Source: Tetrastigma voinierianum
Taxonomy: Eukaryota; Streptophyta; Magnoliopsida; Vitales; Vitaceae
Assembly: GCA_016808115.1 (NCBI GenBank)
Contig: JAEQBH010001850.1
Span: 1,054,001-1,118,000, forward strand
Reading direction: 5' to 3'
DNA length: 64,000 nucleotides
The position numbers and the translations under genes were made by a program. Below, piece by piece: positions 23,173 through 33,879 of this stretch. A model generated the notes under the pieces. It searched no databases, was not told the DNA's origin, and was given only the letters and a program-made list of their open reading frames with translations. Within the stretch, counting starts at the first letter, position 1; every line of letters starts with the position of its first letter.

Positions 23173-24198
23173 TGATGTATCAGTCATATGGTTTCATGGG
23201 GTTCACGAAATTTGGCAGCCCTCTTGAATTTCGCCAAGGTACACCGTCTTTGACTTTGACTCTTTTGTCACTTTTTGTCTCTTTCTAATTTGCCCCCATT
23301 AGCAATAGTGTTTGTTTTACTATTTAGTGGTGTGGTAGGGATTGGTTATAAAAGCCCCCAGACAGGAACCTTTGTGGGGAACTAACTGGATCATTAATAC
23401 TTGACTTAGTGGGAAGCTTTGGTGCTCACTTTTCTTCATTTTCTTTCCTTTTCTCTCCCTTTCTCACTAGTCAAACACCCTCTGCGGATGACAACTTAGA
23501 GGACCATCGGCTAAAACCCTTCTTTCCTTGGAGAAGAAGGCTACTGGGCAATGGATCTGTAATGTGAGGTTCTGTATTCTGTGTAGCAGGTATTCACTTT
23601 GCTATTCATGTCTCCTTTAACTATAGGTTTAAATCCCTTGATGCACCTTGAATGATTCGATATTTGGTAATCTTTTGGGGTTAGGTGGATGCTTGTGCTA
23701 GATCACTTTGAGATTCGTAGTTCTGTCTATTAGTCATTGGAAGGTGAGTCAAGGGAACTTGTTTTCCTTTATGCGAGACCATTATTAACAGTGGATACCA
23801 TTTCAGAGATAGTAATTAAGTTTCAGGTTTTATAGATAAATGAAGAAGCTGATTAGGAGATGACTAGAGTCATCCTCCCCAATGTGAGGGAAAAGGGCAC
23901 GAGGACCCTGGGGTTACCATTAGAACCCAAACCCCGACCTTTTTGATGCTCGAGAATTCTAACACATTTTAATTTATTTTATTTTCAGTTTTCAACCATT
24001 TCACCTCACTGTTTTTATCAAACCCCAAAATCCAAAATAAATTCACCATTTTGAACCCCACTGTAAGTCATTTGTGCGAAGAAAACTCATCCTTGTGTTT
24101 AACCCTAGAGCCACTATACTATAGTAGCCATGCTACGTCAGTAGGAGGAGATAGGTATAAATATTGTTGATTCTAGATACCCCTACTGACGCGAATCA
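23173..24198 (+). mobile_element. LTR 2 of the family A array
   Basis: It begins TGATGTATCAGTC and ends GCGAATCA, followed by AA and the best primer site of the array. TATAAAA lies at 23,347. Differences from LTR1 and LTR3 come as short blocks instead of single bases. Confidence 0.85.
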
Positions 24199-24200
24199 AA

Positions 24201-24221
24201 TGGCGCTGTTGCCGAGGATGG
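24201..24221 (+). other. Primer binding site after LTR 2, tRNA-Asp type
   Basis: TGGCGCTGTTGCCGAGGATGG matches 16 of the first 18 bases expected from plant tRNA-Asp. It lies two bases after the LTR end, as in A-prime at 8158. Confidence 0.82.
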
Positions 24222-24753
24222 TGCCTAAGTGCAAATGACAACATATTGAACACTTGTGATCCTCATCACAAGTTCTGGTGAATTTTCTTTTTATCATTCT
24301 TTTTAGTATTTTACTATCATTTTTTTGTTGTTTCATTTCACTGTTAATTTGTTTTTTTAAAAAAAAAAAAACTAAAACCTTTAGGTAGGATTGTTTCTTT
24401 CTTGTCCGGTGTTTGCCTTGTTCTTGCTGCAGGAATGCATGTTCCAGTGGGTTAGAAACTTAGAAGGCAGGCTAGCTAAAGTCAATTTCCCACAGAAACT
24501 AGATTCTGGACTGAATTTGAATACGGACCAAATGGAACACCCAAAGGGAGAGCAACACAGTCAGTACCTAGTGGAGAGAAACCCTAATGCATATAGGTCA
24601 TGAGGACTGTACCCTCCATGGTGGAGTACTTTACACTGGTGCCTCCAGCTAATGCACCATATGGCGGTGCCCCACAACTGGATTGGGGAAACCACCCAAA
24701 TTTCTCATGGAAACCACCCAAATTTCTCATGGAACCATAGAAGCACAACAGAG
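24222..24753 (+). mobile_element. Internal segment 2 of the family A array, with leader peptide
   Basis: The segment includes a short open frame giving MEHPKGEQHSQYLVERNPNA, then YRS (~24,530-24,603). This is the same leader/gag-like block seen on the minus strand at 7,640-7,830. The frame stops after that. The doubled AACCACCCAAATTTCTCATG motif lies at 24,690-24,735, just before LTR3. It is too short to encode gag or pol. Confidence 0.72.
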
Positions 24754-25765
24754 TGATGTATCAGTCCTTGTAATTTCATAAGGGTTGCGAAATTTCGCAG
24801 CCCTTGCGAATTTTCGCGAGGCTGCAAATGCTTTTGACTTTTTGACTCTTTTGTCACTTTTTGTCTCTTTCTAATTTACCCCCATTGTAATAGTGTTTGT
24901 TTTGTTATTTTGGTAATTTGTATTAGGGATTGGCTATAAAGCCCCGGACAAGACAACATCAGAGACTTCTTTGGATCATTAATACTTGACTTGGCGGGAA
25001 GCTTGTTCAGCTCTTATTTTCTCCTCCTTTTCTCTCCCTTTCTCACTAGCCAAACACCCTCTGCGGATGACAACTTAGAGGACCATGGGCACAAAACCCT
25101 TCTTTCCTTGGAGAGAAGAGGCTCTTGAACAAACTGGATGCAGTAAGGCGAGGTTCTCATATTCTCAACGCAGGTATTCTTTGCTATTCATGTGTCTCGC
25201 ACCCAACTGGGGTTTAAATCACCGATGCACCTTGAATGATTCGTATTTGGTAATCTTTTAGGTTCGGTGGATGTATTGCTAGATCCTTTGAAGATTCATT
25301 AGTTACCATCTAGTAGTCATTGGAAGGTAGATCGAGGAGACTTGTTTTCCTTTATGAACCAGCGTGCCGGTGAATACCATTTCAAGGATAGATAATGGGG
25401 TTAGGTTTATAGCTAAATGAAGGCGGTCGGGAGATGACTATAGGTCATCCTCCCCGTAGCGAGGAAAGGGCCCGAGGACCCTCTCAGTTATATTCGGCAA
25501 ACCAGGTAACGATGCTTCAAGGAATTCTCTTTTACATTTTATTTTATTTTATTTTTAGTTTTCAACCATTTCACCTCACTGTTTTTATCAAACCCCAAAA
25601 TCCAAAACAAATTCACCATTTTAAACCCCACTATAAGTCATTTGTGCGAAGAAAAGCTCATCCTGTGTTGTTCGGCCCTAGAGAGCCACTATGCCAGTAG
25701 CCATGCTACGATAATAGGAGAAATAGGTATAAATATTATTGAGTTCTGATACACTGCTGTGAATC
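24754..25765 (+). mobile_element. LTR 3 of the family A array
   Basis: It begins TGATGTATCAGTCC, has TATAAAG at 24,935 and ends GTGAATC, with the last base apparently lost. Instead of a primer site the next bases run into a MULE transposase reading frame (25,771), so this is the outer edge of the array. Confidence 0.82.
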
Positions 25766-25770
25766 GAGGC

Positions 25771-26660
25771 TACACCATCTACCTATCACAGGATTTGCAT
25801 GCGTCATCTTGCAAGCAATTTTATAACCCAGTTCAAAGATAAACTCTTCAATAATTTGGTATGCAAAGTAGCTTATGCGAGTACACAACGCAAATTCAAT
25901 AAGCATATGGCTACAATTAGGAGAATTAATTCTAAAGCACAACGATAGTTAAGCGATCCGCACCCAGTTATGAGGCACTTTCATGTTGGAAGTCGAAGAT
26001 ATGGGATAATGACAACCAACATGTCGGAGAGTATTTACTTGATGTTCTTAAAGGAGCTCGTAGCTTACCATTCACTGCATTAATCTACGATTGACCTTTT
26101 TCCACCTTAACAGTTACTTTGTTGTAAGAAGGGAATAAGGTGCTAATAGATTGGCATCTGATGAGCAGTTCACTCTATATGTTGATGCTCAGATTCAAGG
26201 TCGTGTTGTTAAGGCTAGATCGATGAAAATTGTTCTTTACGATCACATACAAGGCCGATTTCATTTCAAGTCAAGGAGTGGTCGAATGTAGCGCCTCAAC
26301 ATACATGACAAAAAATGCACATGTTGAAGAAGACACTTCTTTTATCTGGTTTATGTAGCCATATCATGCGGCATGTAAAATCAATGTGTTGATTTTCTAT
26401 TATTTGTTCAAGGCTACTACACTATGCAGTCGTACTATGATACATGGGCAAGCTTATTTCATCTAATATTCAATGAAGATGAGTGGCCTCTTTATGATGG
26501 TTCTACGATTGTAACTCCTGAGTCAGTAAGAAGCATAAGCGGGTGGGCGTCTAAATCAGCACAGTTTGCATAATGGAAATGGACATTAGGAAGGGGAAAA
26601 CTATTATCATATGTGGGTTGTGCAAACCATTTGGGTCTAATCCCGGCCCGGTCTTGTAAG
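25771..26660 (+). pseudogene. MULE (Mutator-like) transposase, 3' part, pseudogene
   Basis: An open reading from 25,771 gives YHRICMRHLASNFITQFKDK, then NLVCKVAYASTQRKFNKHM. This matches the region after the catalytic domain of plant MURA proteins. Later pieces in other frames are RYGIMTTNMSESIYL (~26,001), a SWIM zinc finger (CTC at 26,316, then S-H-HAACK-like text near 26,360-26,380), YYTMQSYYDTW and DEWP (~26,420-26,490), and a zinc-knuckle-like MDIRKGKTIICGLCK (~26,580-26,625). The order is right for a MULE C-terminal half. The N-terminal half and catalytic acids are missing on the left, where the LTR array starts. Several stops and shifts break it. Confidence 0.82.
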
Positions 26661-26949
26661 AATAAATCAGATTCATTGATAGATCTTGATAACTCACTTT
26701 TTTTTTTTTTGTGAGGCAATTGCCTCGAGGAATTGTATTTACTTTGTATAACATATGTACGAATGTGTATTTCTTGGATTATGAAATACTTGTATTACCC
26801 CTTATTTAAGTAAATGAGACATCAATCATGTATGTATTAGTATTTTAATTCATTACATTTGTATTAGTACTTGCGGCATTAATTATATTTATTACTATTT
26901 CTCTGATGTGTTTATTAATAATTATCTTTGTAGTGTTGTTCTATTATAG

Positions 26950-28680
26950 ATATGGCATTCGAGGCTTCATGATGCGAGATCCTTTAGATCCAAATGCATA
27001 TGATATTACAAAGACAGGACATAGGTCGCACTTAGTAGATATAAAGCAAGTATGTATTTTATTCTTGTCGATTAATATTTCCGAGTTGTAACATGTAATT
27101 TTATATATAATCAGTATAAATTTGGTTTCTTCGTTGCTTGTAGTTTTAGGAAGTTCTCTACCCTCGACAGCAGATGAAAGCCTTCAGCGTATGTGGAGGA
27201 TGGATATACGCATTCGTCCATACGTGATATGCGCGGGATTATATGGTATATACCGCTTGGGCCACTTCATTATCGATTGGCCACTTATCACTTGTCTCGT
27301 CAAGAGATGGCGGCCCGAGACACACGAGTTTCATGTGCTCGTCGGAGAGATGACGATCACGTTACAAGATGTTGCTATCATCATTGGCCTCCGTATCGAT
27401 GGACCAGCAGTCATTGGGACATATGTGTTCGATGTGGCGGAGTTGTGCGGGGAGCTGCTCGGTGTCACCCATGGCGATGCTACCGAGGATCGGCTATCTC
27501 CCGTCAAATTGGTTATGTGACGATTATCACCCGACACCTAATGCATGAGGTCACTTTAGGCGGAGTGCACGTGGGTTCATCTTGGCATTAATGGGATCCT
27601 TCTTGTTTGCGGACAGAAAGAGGGTGCATGCTCATCTGTCTTTCTCCACTACTCACAGTTGACATCGCGTGACTTATAGTTTGGGTGGTGCAATGCTGGC
27701 ACATGCATATCGCGAGTTATGCCGAGTCACGGCTTGGATTGTAGACGGTAGTAGCGGTTAATATTCTGCTTGATATAGGTATGTAATATTTTTTTTATCA
27801 CATACACATTCATATACACAACACATCATTAGGTTGCTTACTTTCTGTTTATTTTATATTCAGCTATGGTCTTAGAAGAGACTTCACATGGGGCGACCCA
27901 ATTTTGGGCGTCAGCGTTATATCTACTTTCCTTGGTGCTAAATGCCGTGATGACAATGCCGATGTCATCGATGGAGACCTAATTGAGGCTGTCGACGATG
28001 GATTACTAGTAGAGCCTGTGATTGAGTTAGAGCTAGAGCCAGCTCTTCCATTGGGGTGTAGGTGGAGAGTACCTTTGACACGGGTGCATAACCCATCCGG
28101 TATACTCCTTCTATATCGAGATCAGCTAGATGCATAAACTCTTGATTAGGTAATGATATATGTAAAAGTATGTGGATTTACATATGGTAATTTCCATTCA
28201 ATATTCACATAAAAATTTTGACGTCAAGTGTAAGCGTGTAGGTCTTGGCGTATCGTCGGAAGAGTTGGTTAACTTGACTTTTAGATATCTCCTTAGTGAT
28301 CGGGAGATCGTGACGGTGTGCATATATGTTTCGAGACTATTGAGTGGCATCGTCTAGAGCGAGTCTTGCGCCAATTTAGGCTACACCAGGAGATACCTCA
28401 ATCTTACTCTTATAAGCAATAGCTACATAGAGTGGATACACATGGGCAAACACCAAAGAGATTGGTAAACATCATCATCATCCATACATTTTGTGGATCT
28501 GCGGTGGGCAAGATCATCCTTTCTACCTCCTATGGTGGGTGTGTGGACACCACATGATCCATACTATGCGGTGGTATCGTGAAGTATTCTGCTGATGTTT
28601 GTGGCATCACCTCCATAGGATGATATGAGGGTTCCCATACTACAGCGGTATACTCTGGTTTTACAATCAGTTGGAGTCAT
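26950..28680 (+). pseudogene. Plant mobile domain (MAIN-like, PF10536-type) pseudogene with introns
   Basis: Exon 1 ends in MMRDPLDPNAYDITKTGHRS at ~27,048 (donor GTATGT). Exon 2 starts at ~27,144 after TTGTAG. It carries IRPYVICAGLYGIYRL, then WPLITCLVKRWRPETHEFHV, VGEMTITLQDVAIIIGLRID and G, the defining PMD core. A frameshift near 27,500 precedes further PMD text. A GT-AG intron fits 27,779-27,863. Exon 3 gives ALPLGCRWRVPLTRVHNPSG, then ILLYRDQLDA. It then shows two stops that look like CAA-to-TAA and CAG-to-TAG changes. ETIEWHRLERVLRQFRLHQE-type text (~28,330-28,400) and HDPYYAVVS (~28,555) follow. PMD proteins occur in silencing factors and in transposons. This copy is broken and sits beside a MULE transposase on the same strand. 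Confidence 0.82.
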
Positions 28681-29803
28681 GTGTTTCTAAGTGTTTTCCA
28701 ATTTGAATCAAATAGATTATGTATTTATAATTCTTTGGTTGGTTGTTTAGATCTCACCATAGTTGACATGGCCTGTCCTTTCAGTATACTACATTTGGTG
28801 TCTGACATATCATATTGCTATGATCAATTATTACCCGGATCGAAGAAGAGCATTGCATCGGCTAGAATGGGAACATCTACATCCACATGGATATCATTCA
28901 GACCTCCGTTGTAATGTCCACTCTGAAATGCGTATGCAGCCCATTGGTGGGGAAAGATAGTTGATCGGCCAGTCGTGGTCAAGATGGTGAAGGGTCATGA
29001 ATTGAGAGGATGGTGAGGCGGTCGTGGTACACTTAGTCGACATTGCCTGCTTGATGCACATCGCTTACCCATCACCGGATTTTTATATACGAGACTTACA
29101 TCACGCCAGTACCCCTAGACACTTATCTTTACCATATTCGGGTGTCGCGAGCCCCAGCCTCCATAGCGATGAATATCTTATCATCCCACCGCTTTATCAT
29201 CCCTACATTGCCTCATCGGTGACACCATCGTTGACCGCGTAATTGAGTTACCGTTTGCGCCATTCGGCGACTCGTGCTCCACAGCTATACGTTGATACTT
29301 CTGCATCCATCAACTCCCTTGGCTCCCTCATGAAACCTCGGCTCCTCGACTCTTTAGTTGAGATTGCCTGAGACCCTATAAGATCCTTATTGTATATTAC
29401 AGGTATCTAAGAGAAATATAAAGACGCTATCTTGTGGGACTCATTGATATATGTTGATATATTTATATATTGATATTTGTATACAATTTTTATATATTTA
29501 TATGATTTGGTTTCGCATAGAGAGGTCATAAACAAACAATGCAGAATTCCATTGAATGTCCATGGAATTTGAGCTACTATGAATGTGTTTGTTGTGAAAA
29601 TTTTAAAATATATTTGAGTTATTTCAAATAAATACTTTTGTGTTGATTTACAAATTATTTACTATGATAATATAAACGATATATTCGAATCCATTACTTC
29701 ATGTAATTTATTCAATAGTAAATATTTTAAATAAGTTTTAATGACAAAAACAATAATAATAAGGGACTCATGTGGGAGACTCGTGTGGGGAATTATTAAA
29801 GTG
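28681..29803. other. Region after the PMD pseudogene, possible 3' tail
   Basis: Plus-strand pieces are partly open up to ~29,370 (for example MINYYPDRRRALHRLEWEHL at ~28,825). They could be the variable C-terminal tail of the PMD gene, but no motif proves it. From ~29,400 to 29,803 the DNA is AT-rich without recognised features. Confidence 0.3.
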
Positions 29804-29970
29804 TAATTGCTGCTGTCACAGATAGCGGAAGTTGGAATTATTACAAGTTCAATTGTCACTGTCATGGACAGCGGTATTTGATAATTTTAATTCCAATTGC
29901 CACTGTCATGGACAACGGCATTTGACAATTTAATAATTCCAATTGTCGATGTCCATGATAGTGGAATTAC
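29804..29970. repeat. Four ~45-bp tandem units with an internal CTGTC...GACAG dyad
   Basis: Each unit carries AATTGYCACTGTCATGGACAGCGG or a variant (29,804, 29,850, 29,895, 29,939). The core CTGTC-ATG-GACAG is an inverted repeat. The unit ends in AT-rich text with AATTCCAATTG. The fourth copy shows the core as GTCCATGATAG. No coding is seen. It may belong to a DNA transposon end. Confidence 0.75.
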
Positions 29971-31331
29971 ACACTACTTTAGGCATTAATTTGGTTTCCA
30001 AACTAATTTTATAATATATTTTTTCAAATAAAGTATTTCGGTCTAAAACTCCCTCATCTCACCATAAATTCATAAGTGGGTCATACTTCCAAAAAGCTTA
30101 TCCAATCAAATAATACTACATGGCTTAAAGATTTATTTATTTCCATTGTGTCTTACTAACACTCTCATTATTTTAAAGCTTTTATTTGTTTTTTATACCT
30201 TACCAATAATCTCATTATCTTGGAGGTGTGTCATGGTATGATAGCTTTTAGGAACATGGGGCATATAGTAAAATCAACATTTTTTTTTTCTTCTGGTTTA
30301 TGTTTGATTGTTATAAAGTTTTAAGGAACATATAAGAGAAATAAAATAGAGACTAAAAACATAAGGAAGTTTTCAATTAATTTTTCATATTTTGGGAAAT
30401 ATGAAAATAGATTTTTAGTGTTTTGATAAATTTGGAAAACACAAAATAGGAACTAAATAACCCCTTGTTTGTTTTTTTTTCAATTTTTTCTTTTGTATTT
30501 AATACCATTTTTTGACAACATATTTAATACCATTTTTTTCTTCAAAAGGATATTAATTAATAGAATTTTTAAAACTAAGAAATAGGACTTTGAATGTATG
30601 GTGATATTTCTAGGTCTGGCATAATAAAACCTGAAGAGCAGACGAAAATTTGAGTGCGGGATGAGTTGGCGACTGAACAAGCTATAAAGCTAGGTAGGAT
30701 CTGTATCTCTTTGTGAAATATTAGTTTATCTCTTTGAATAAGCATATAAATGAAATTAATTTGTTTCAAATAATTGAGTTAAAAAAGAAAAAAGGAAACA
30801 AACTCATACCCCTAGGTATGTAAAAGCAATAAATAAAATGTATGTTTCTAAATTATTTAATAATTATATTAAATAATTAATGTAATATGAGTTCAAGTGT
30901 AGTATATAAAAATGATTTACTTTATTTTATTTTATTTTTAATTTCCTTGTTTGTTTCACATTTGCAACTTTTTGAAATTATATATGATGTTAATTTTTTT
31001 TTTTTTTTTGTAAAAAAAAAAAATCTTAAGTAAGTGCAAATCTAAATTTAATGCAGCTTTGTTTTAAGCTTTATCCATCATGGATTCATGAATGTATGTA
31101 GTCAAGCATCATACATTATACCACCATCATATATTCAGGCATGCATGCATGAGGACAATTGGAGTCTCCCTAGTATTAATTTTATAAATGATAAAGAAGT
31201 AATGTTGTTTGAAAATAGTAATGAAATAATGTTGTGGCAAAAATATATGTTAGGTTCTAGAGATTACTAAGAAAAGAAAAATAATTTTTCTTAGGTTTAT
31301 AATTTAAAATAAAATTACAAATTATTAAATT

Positions 31332-31335
<4 letters not shown>

Positions 31336-31365
<30 letters not shown>
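31336..31365. repeat. (TA)n microsatellite
   Basis: About 15 uninterrupted AT dinucleotides in AT-rich DNA. Confidence 0.95.
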
Positions 31366-31366
<1 letters not shown>

Positions 31367-31828
31367 CACATTTTATTATTGTTATTATTATATAAAGTAT
31401 TTTTAATAATTTATTTATTGTATTATATATAGTAATTATAAAATAAATTTTAAATTATTATTATAAGTGGTAGGTTTCAATTTGCTTATTTCCAACCATG
31501 GTTCTTTCACTGGAAGGTTGAAATTAAAATGATGATTATATATGTGAAACATTAATATTACCTTAAAAAATGTCTTTGTTGAATAACAAAGAATATTATA
31601 GATATGAATTTCTCAGAAATGTGTGGCTAGCTTCAAACACCTTTAAGGTAGTGAAATGGAAGTACAAAACATTTCAACATGAGTTCTTCATTTATGGGCA
31701 TTTAATGGTTGTACTTTCCCAAATTCCAAACCCTACATACATTCTATTTAATTCATAATGAGTGCTGATTCACAAATCTCAGAAAAACCAAACATTCCAT
31801 TTCTCTAAAAAATAATGAAAATGTGAAA

Positions 31829-32030
31829 GTTTTCTCTCGTCCTCTCCTAACCGATACATAACTTTTTTGTTTACTTTCTCCTCTATTGTCTCACCAGACT
31901 GGATTTGTGGATCACTGGTAAAATCAAGGAAAATGTTGAGGATTTTCTCAGTCCTCCTAATAAATACGCCTAACTTTTTGTTTGCTCTCCTTTATTGTCT
32001 CCTGATTGGTTGGATCACTATTGAGGTTGT
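31829..32030 (+). repeat. ~110-bp imperfect tandem duplication
   Basis: The wording GTTTTCTCTCGTCCTCTCCTAA to GGATTTGTGGATCACTGGTA (31,829-31,920) is repeated, diverged, at 31,941-32,025 (ATTTTCTCAGTCCTCCTAAT to GGTTGGATCACTATTGAGG). Both contain ACTTTTTTGTTTACTTTCTC-like text. Its origin is unknown. Confidence 0.6.
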
Positions 32031-33078
32031 GTGATTGTTACATGAGCCGCATACAACATCAATGCCAATTGATGGGTTTGATTGGCCGACTATCTCCATC
32101 TTCCCCTTCCCCTTCCAGTTCTAACCCTATTGGCTTGGAAAAGATTCAAAAAAAAAAAAATCATGTCATTCGAAGAATAGAATTCTCACCTGTTCTTCTA
32201 ACTTCTAAGGAGCTACAGCAGTAAATCTGCTCCAAACCTACAACAGACAGAGAGAACAAAAATTAAGAGTTATAAAAAGAGTGGAAGCAAATTAACGTTT
32301 AATAATATTAATACAGAAAGTTTTCCTCTCATCTTTTGAATTTACTGAAAAGTTCCACAGTGGCTCTTACTGATTAAAGACTAGGTGAATGTTTTGGCTT
32401 TTTCACCATGCGCATCTGGATGGCTATGCTGAAAATATGAAGTAGCAAATTTGTTTCGTTGCATTTCATTTCCCCATTGATGAATGTTTGGTCAGTCGAG
32501 TAGATTACTAAGAAGTGTGAAAGCTGGAAATAATTAATATCTCAAACCCTTTTAAGCAAATTTTATTGCCTGCTTTCTTGGAGGATTTATGGGTAACTTA
32601 TTTGGTTTTATTTAAATAACAATAAATAAGATAGCAAGGTATCCAAAAACGGGTAGCTCATTTCAAAAGTAATTAAAATTTATTACAGCACCTGTGATGT
32701 GAGGTGATATTTTTCTCACTAACATACCCTCAGGTTCCCTCACACTAAATCCAAACAAAAATCAAGGTGTACCCAGATTTTTGGACCAAAATACCGAAAT
32801 ACCCTCATTTAATTTTATCTTTTTCTACTAAAAATGTGAAGTATGGGGAGATCCATCAGTTTAAGATAAATTATCCCAAAATATTGAAATATCCATCATT
32901 TAATTCCATCTTTTATTCAAATATTACTCCCACAATATCTAAATACCCCTCATTTAATTTCATCTTTTATTAAAATACTATCCCACAAATAATAAAATTA
33001 TAGATATTAAATAGTAAAAATATTTAATTTTTATTTAAAAACTTGATAAAAAAATTTTAATAAAATATTAAAAAAAAT

Positions 33079-33104
33079 TAAAATAAATAAATAAATAAAT
33101 AAAT
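33079..33104. repeat. (AAAT)n microsatellite
   Basis: Six near-perfect AAAT tetramers in AT-rich DNA. Confidence 0.9.
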
Positions 33105-33879
33105 ATTGAAACAATTTAAAATATTTTTTTTCTACTTTGCCCATTAAACAAACACATTCGAAAGAATGTCTTCTTAATTTTTTTTTAAATACTAAAGACA
33201 AAAATATTGAAAAATTGTCTTCTTAATTTTTTTATGAAAGTATAAGAAAATCAAATATAAATAAAAAAATAGTTGGGGAAAGCATTACCTAAGAATAAAA
33301 TTTAATATAAGTAGAAAATTTTGATAACAATACAAGACAATGTATATAAGTAGAAAATCTAAAGGTAATTTTAATTTAATTTTTACTTTATTTCATCATA
33401 TTAACAAAAAAATACTTAAATTAGTCTCTTCTTTTTTTACTGATAGTAAGTAATAAGCAATAAGTAACATAAAAATCATATTTCAAAAAAAAAAAAAAGT
33501 AACATAAAAATCACATATACAAGCACTATAAAAGTAACAGCCAATTATTTTTTTCCTCCACTCATGTTGACGCTTTACGTGAAATATGATATCACAAATA
33601 CGATAACAGACACTATAAATAACTCAAATAAAGGGAATGTCTATATAAGTATTTTTTTCTATAATGGTTCTAAGCACGTCTAACTAGAAATTTGTAGATG
33701 GATGTTCATTATATGCTCCAACTACGCAATAGTACCACCTCGTACATTCCATTGTTTAATCTGGAAAACAAATCCATCATTTGTTAAATATTAGCAAATA
33801 TTAATAACATATTTAAAAAAAACAAATATTAATAACATTTTCAACCTCAATAAATATAAACAATTAGAAGAATAATTAT

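Larger units (their letters stand above)
21094..25765 (+). mobile_element. Tandem array of a short LTR retrotransposon (family A): int-LTR-int-LTR-int-LTR
   Basis: Three LTRs of 1012-1039 bp (21,601, 23,173, 24,754) alternate with three internal segments (21,094-21,600 truncated, 22,640-23,172, 24,199-24,753). The unit is ~1.57 kb and adjacent units share LTRs. Each complete internal starts with a tRNA-Asp-type primer site and has no pol. All units point the same way. The array begins abruptly ~95 bp inside an internal segment (21,094) and ends at the last base or so of LTR3. Size and content fit a TRIM/LARD-like non-autonomous element. Confidence 0.85.
29971..33879. other. AT-rich intergenic DNA without recognised genes
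   Basis: Short open frames exist on both strands but none has a domain, a good start context or conserved text. Seen inside are a T-run/A-run hairpin (30,990-31,022), a (TA)n run, an (AAAT)n run and a ~110-bp duplication (31,829-32,030). Confidence 0.6.

Noticed and set aside
25736..25942. Minus-strand open frame
   Set aside because: It is the complement of the well-supported plus-strand MULE transposase reading.
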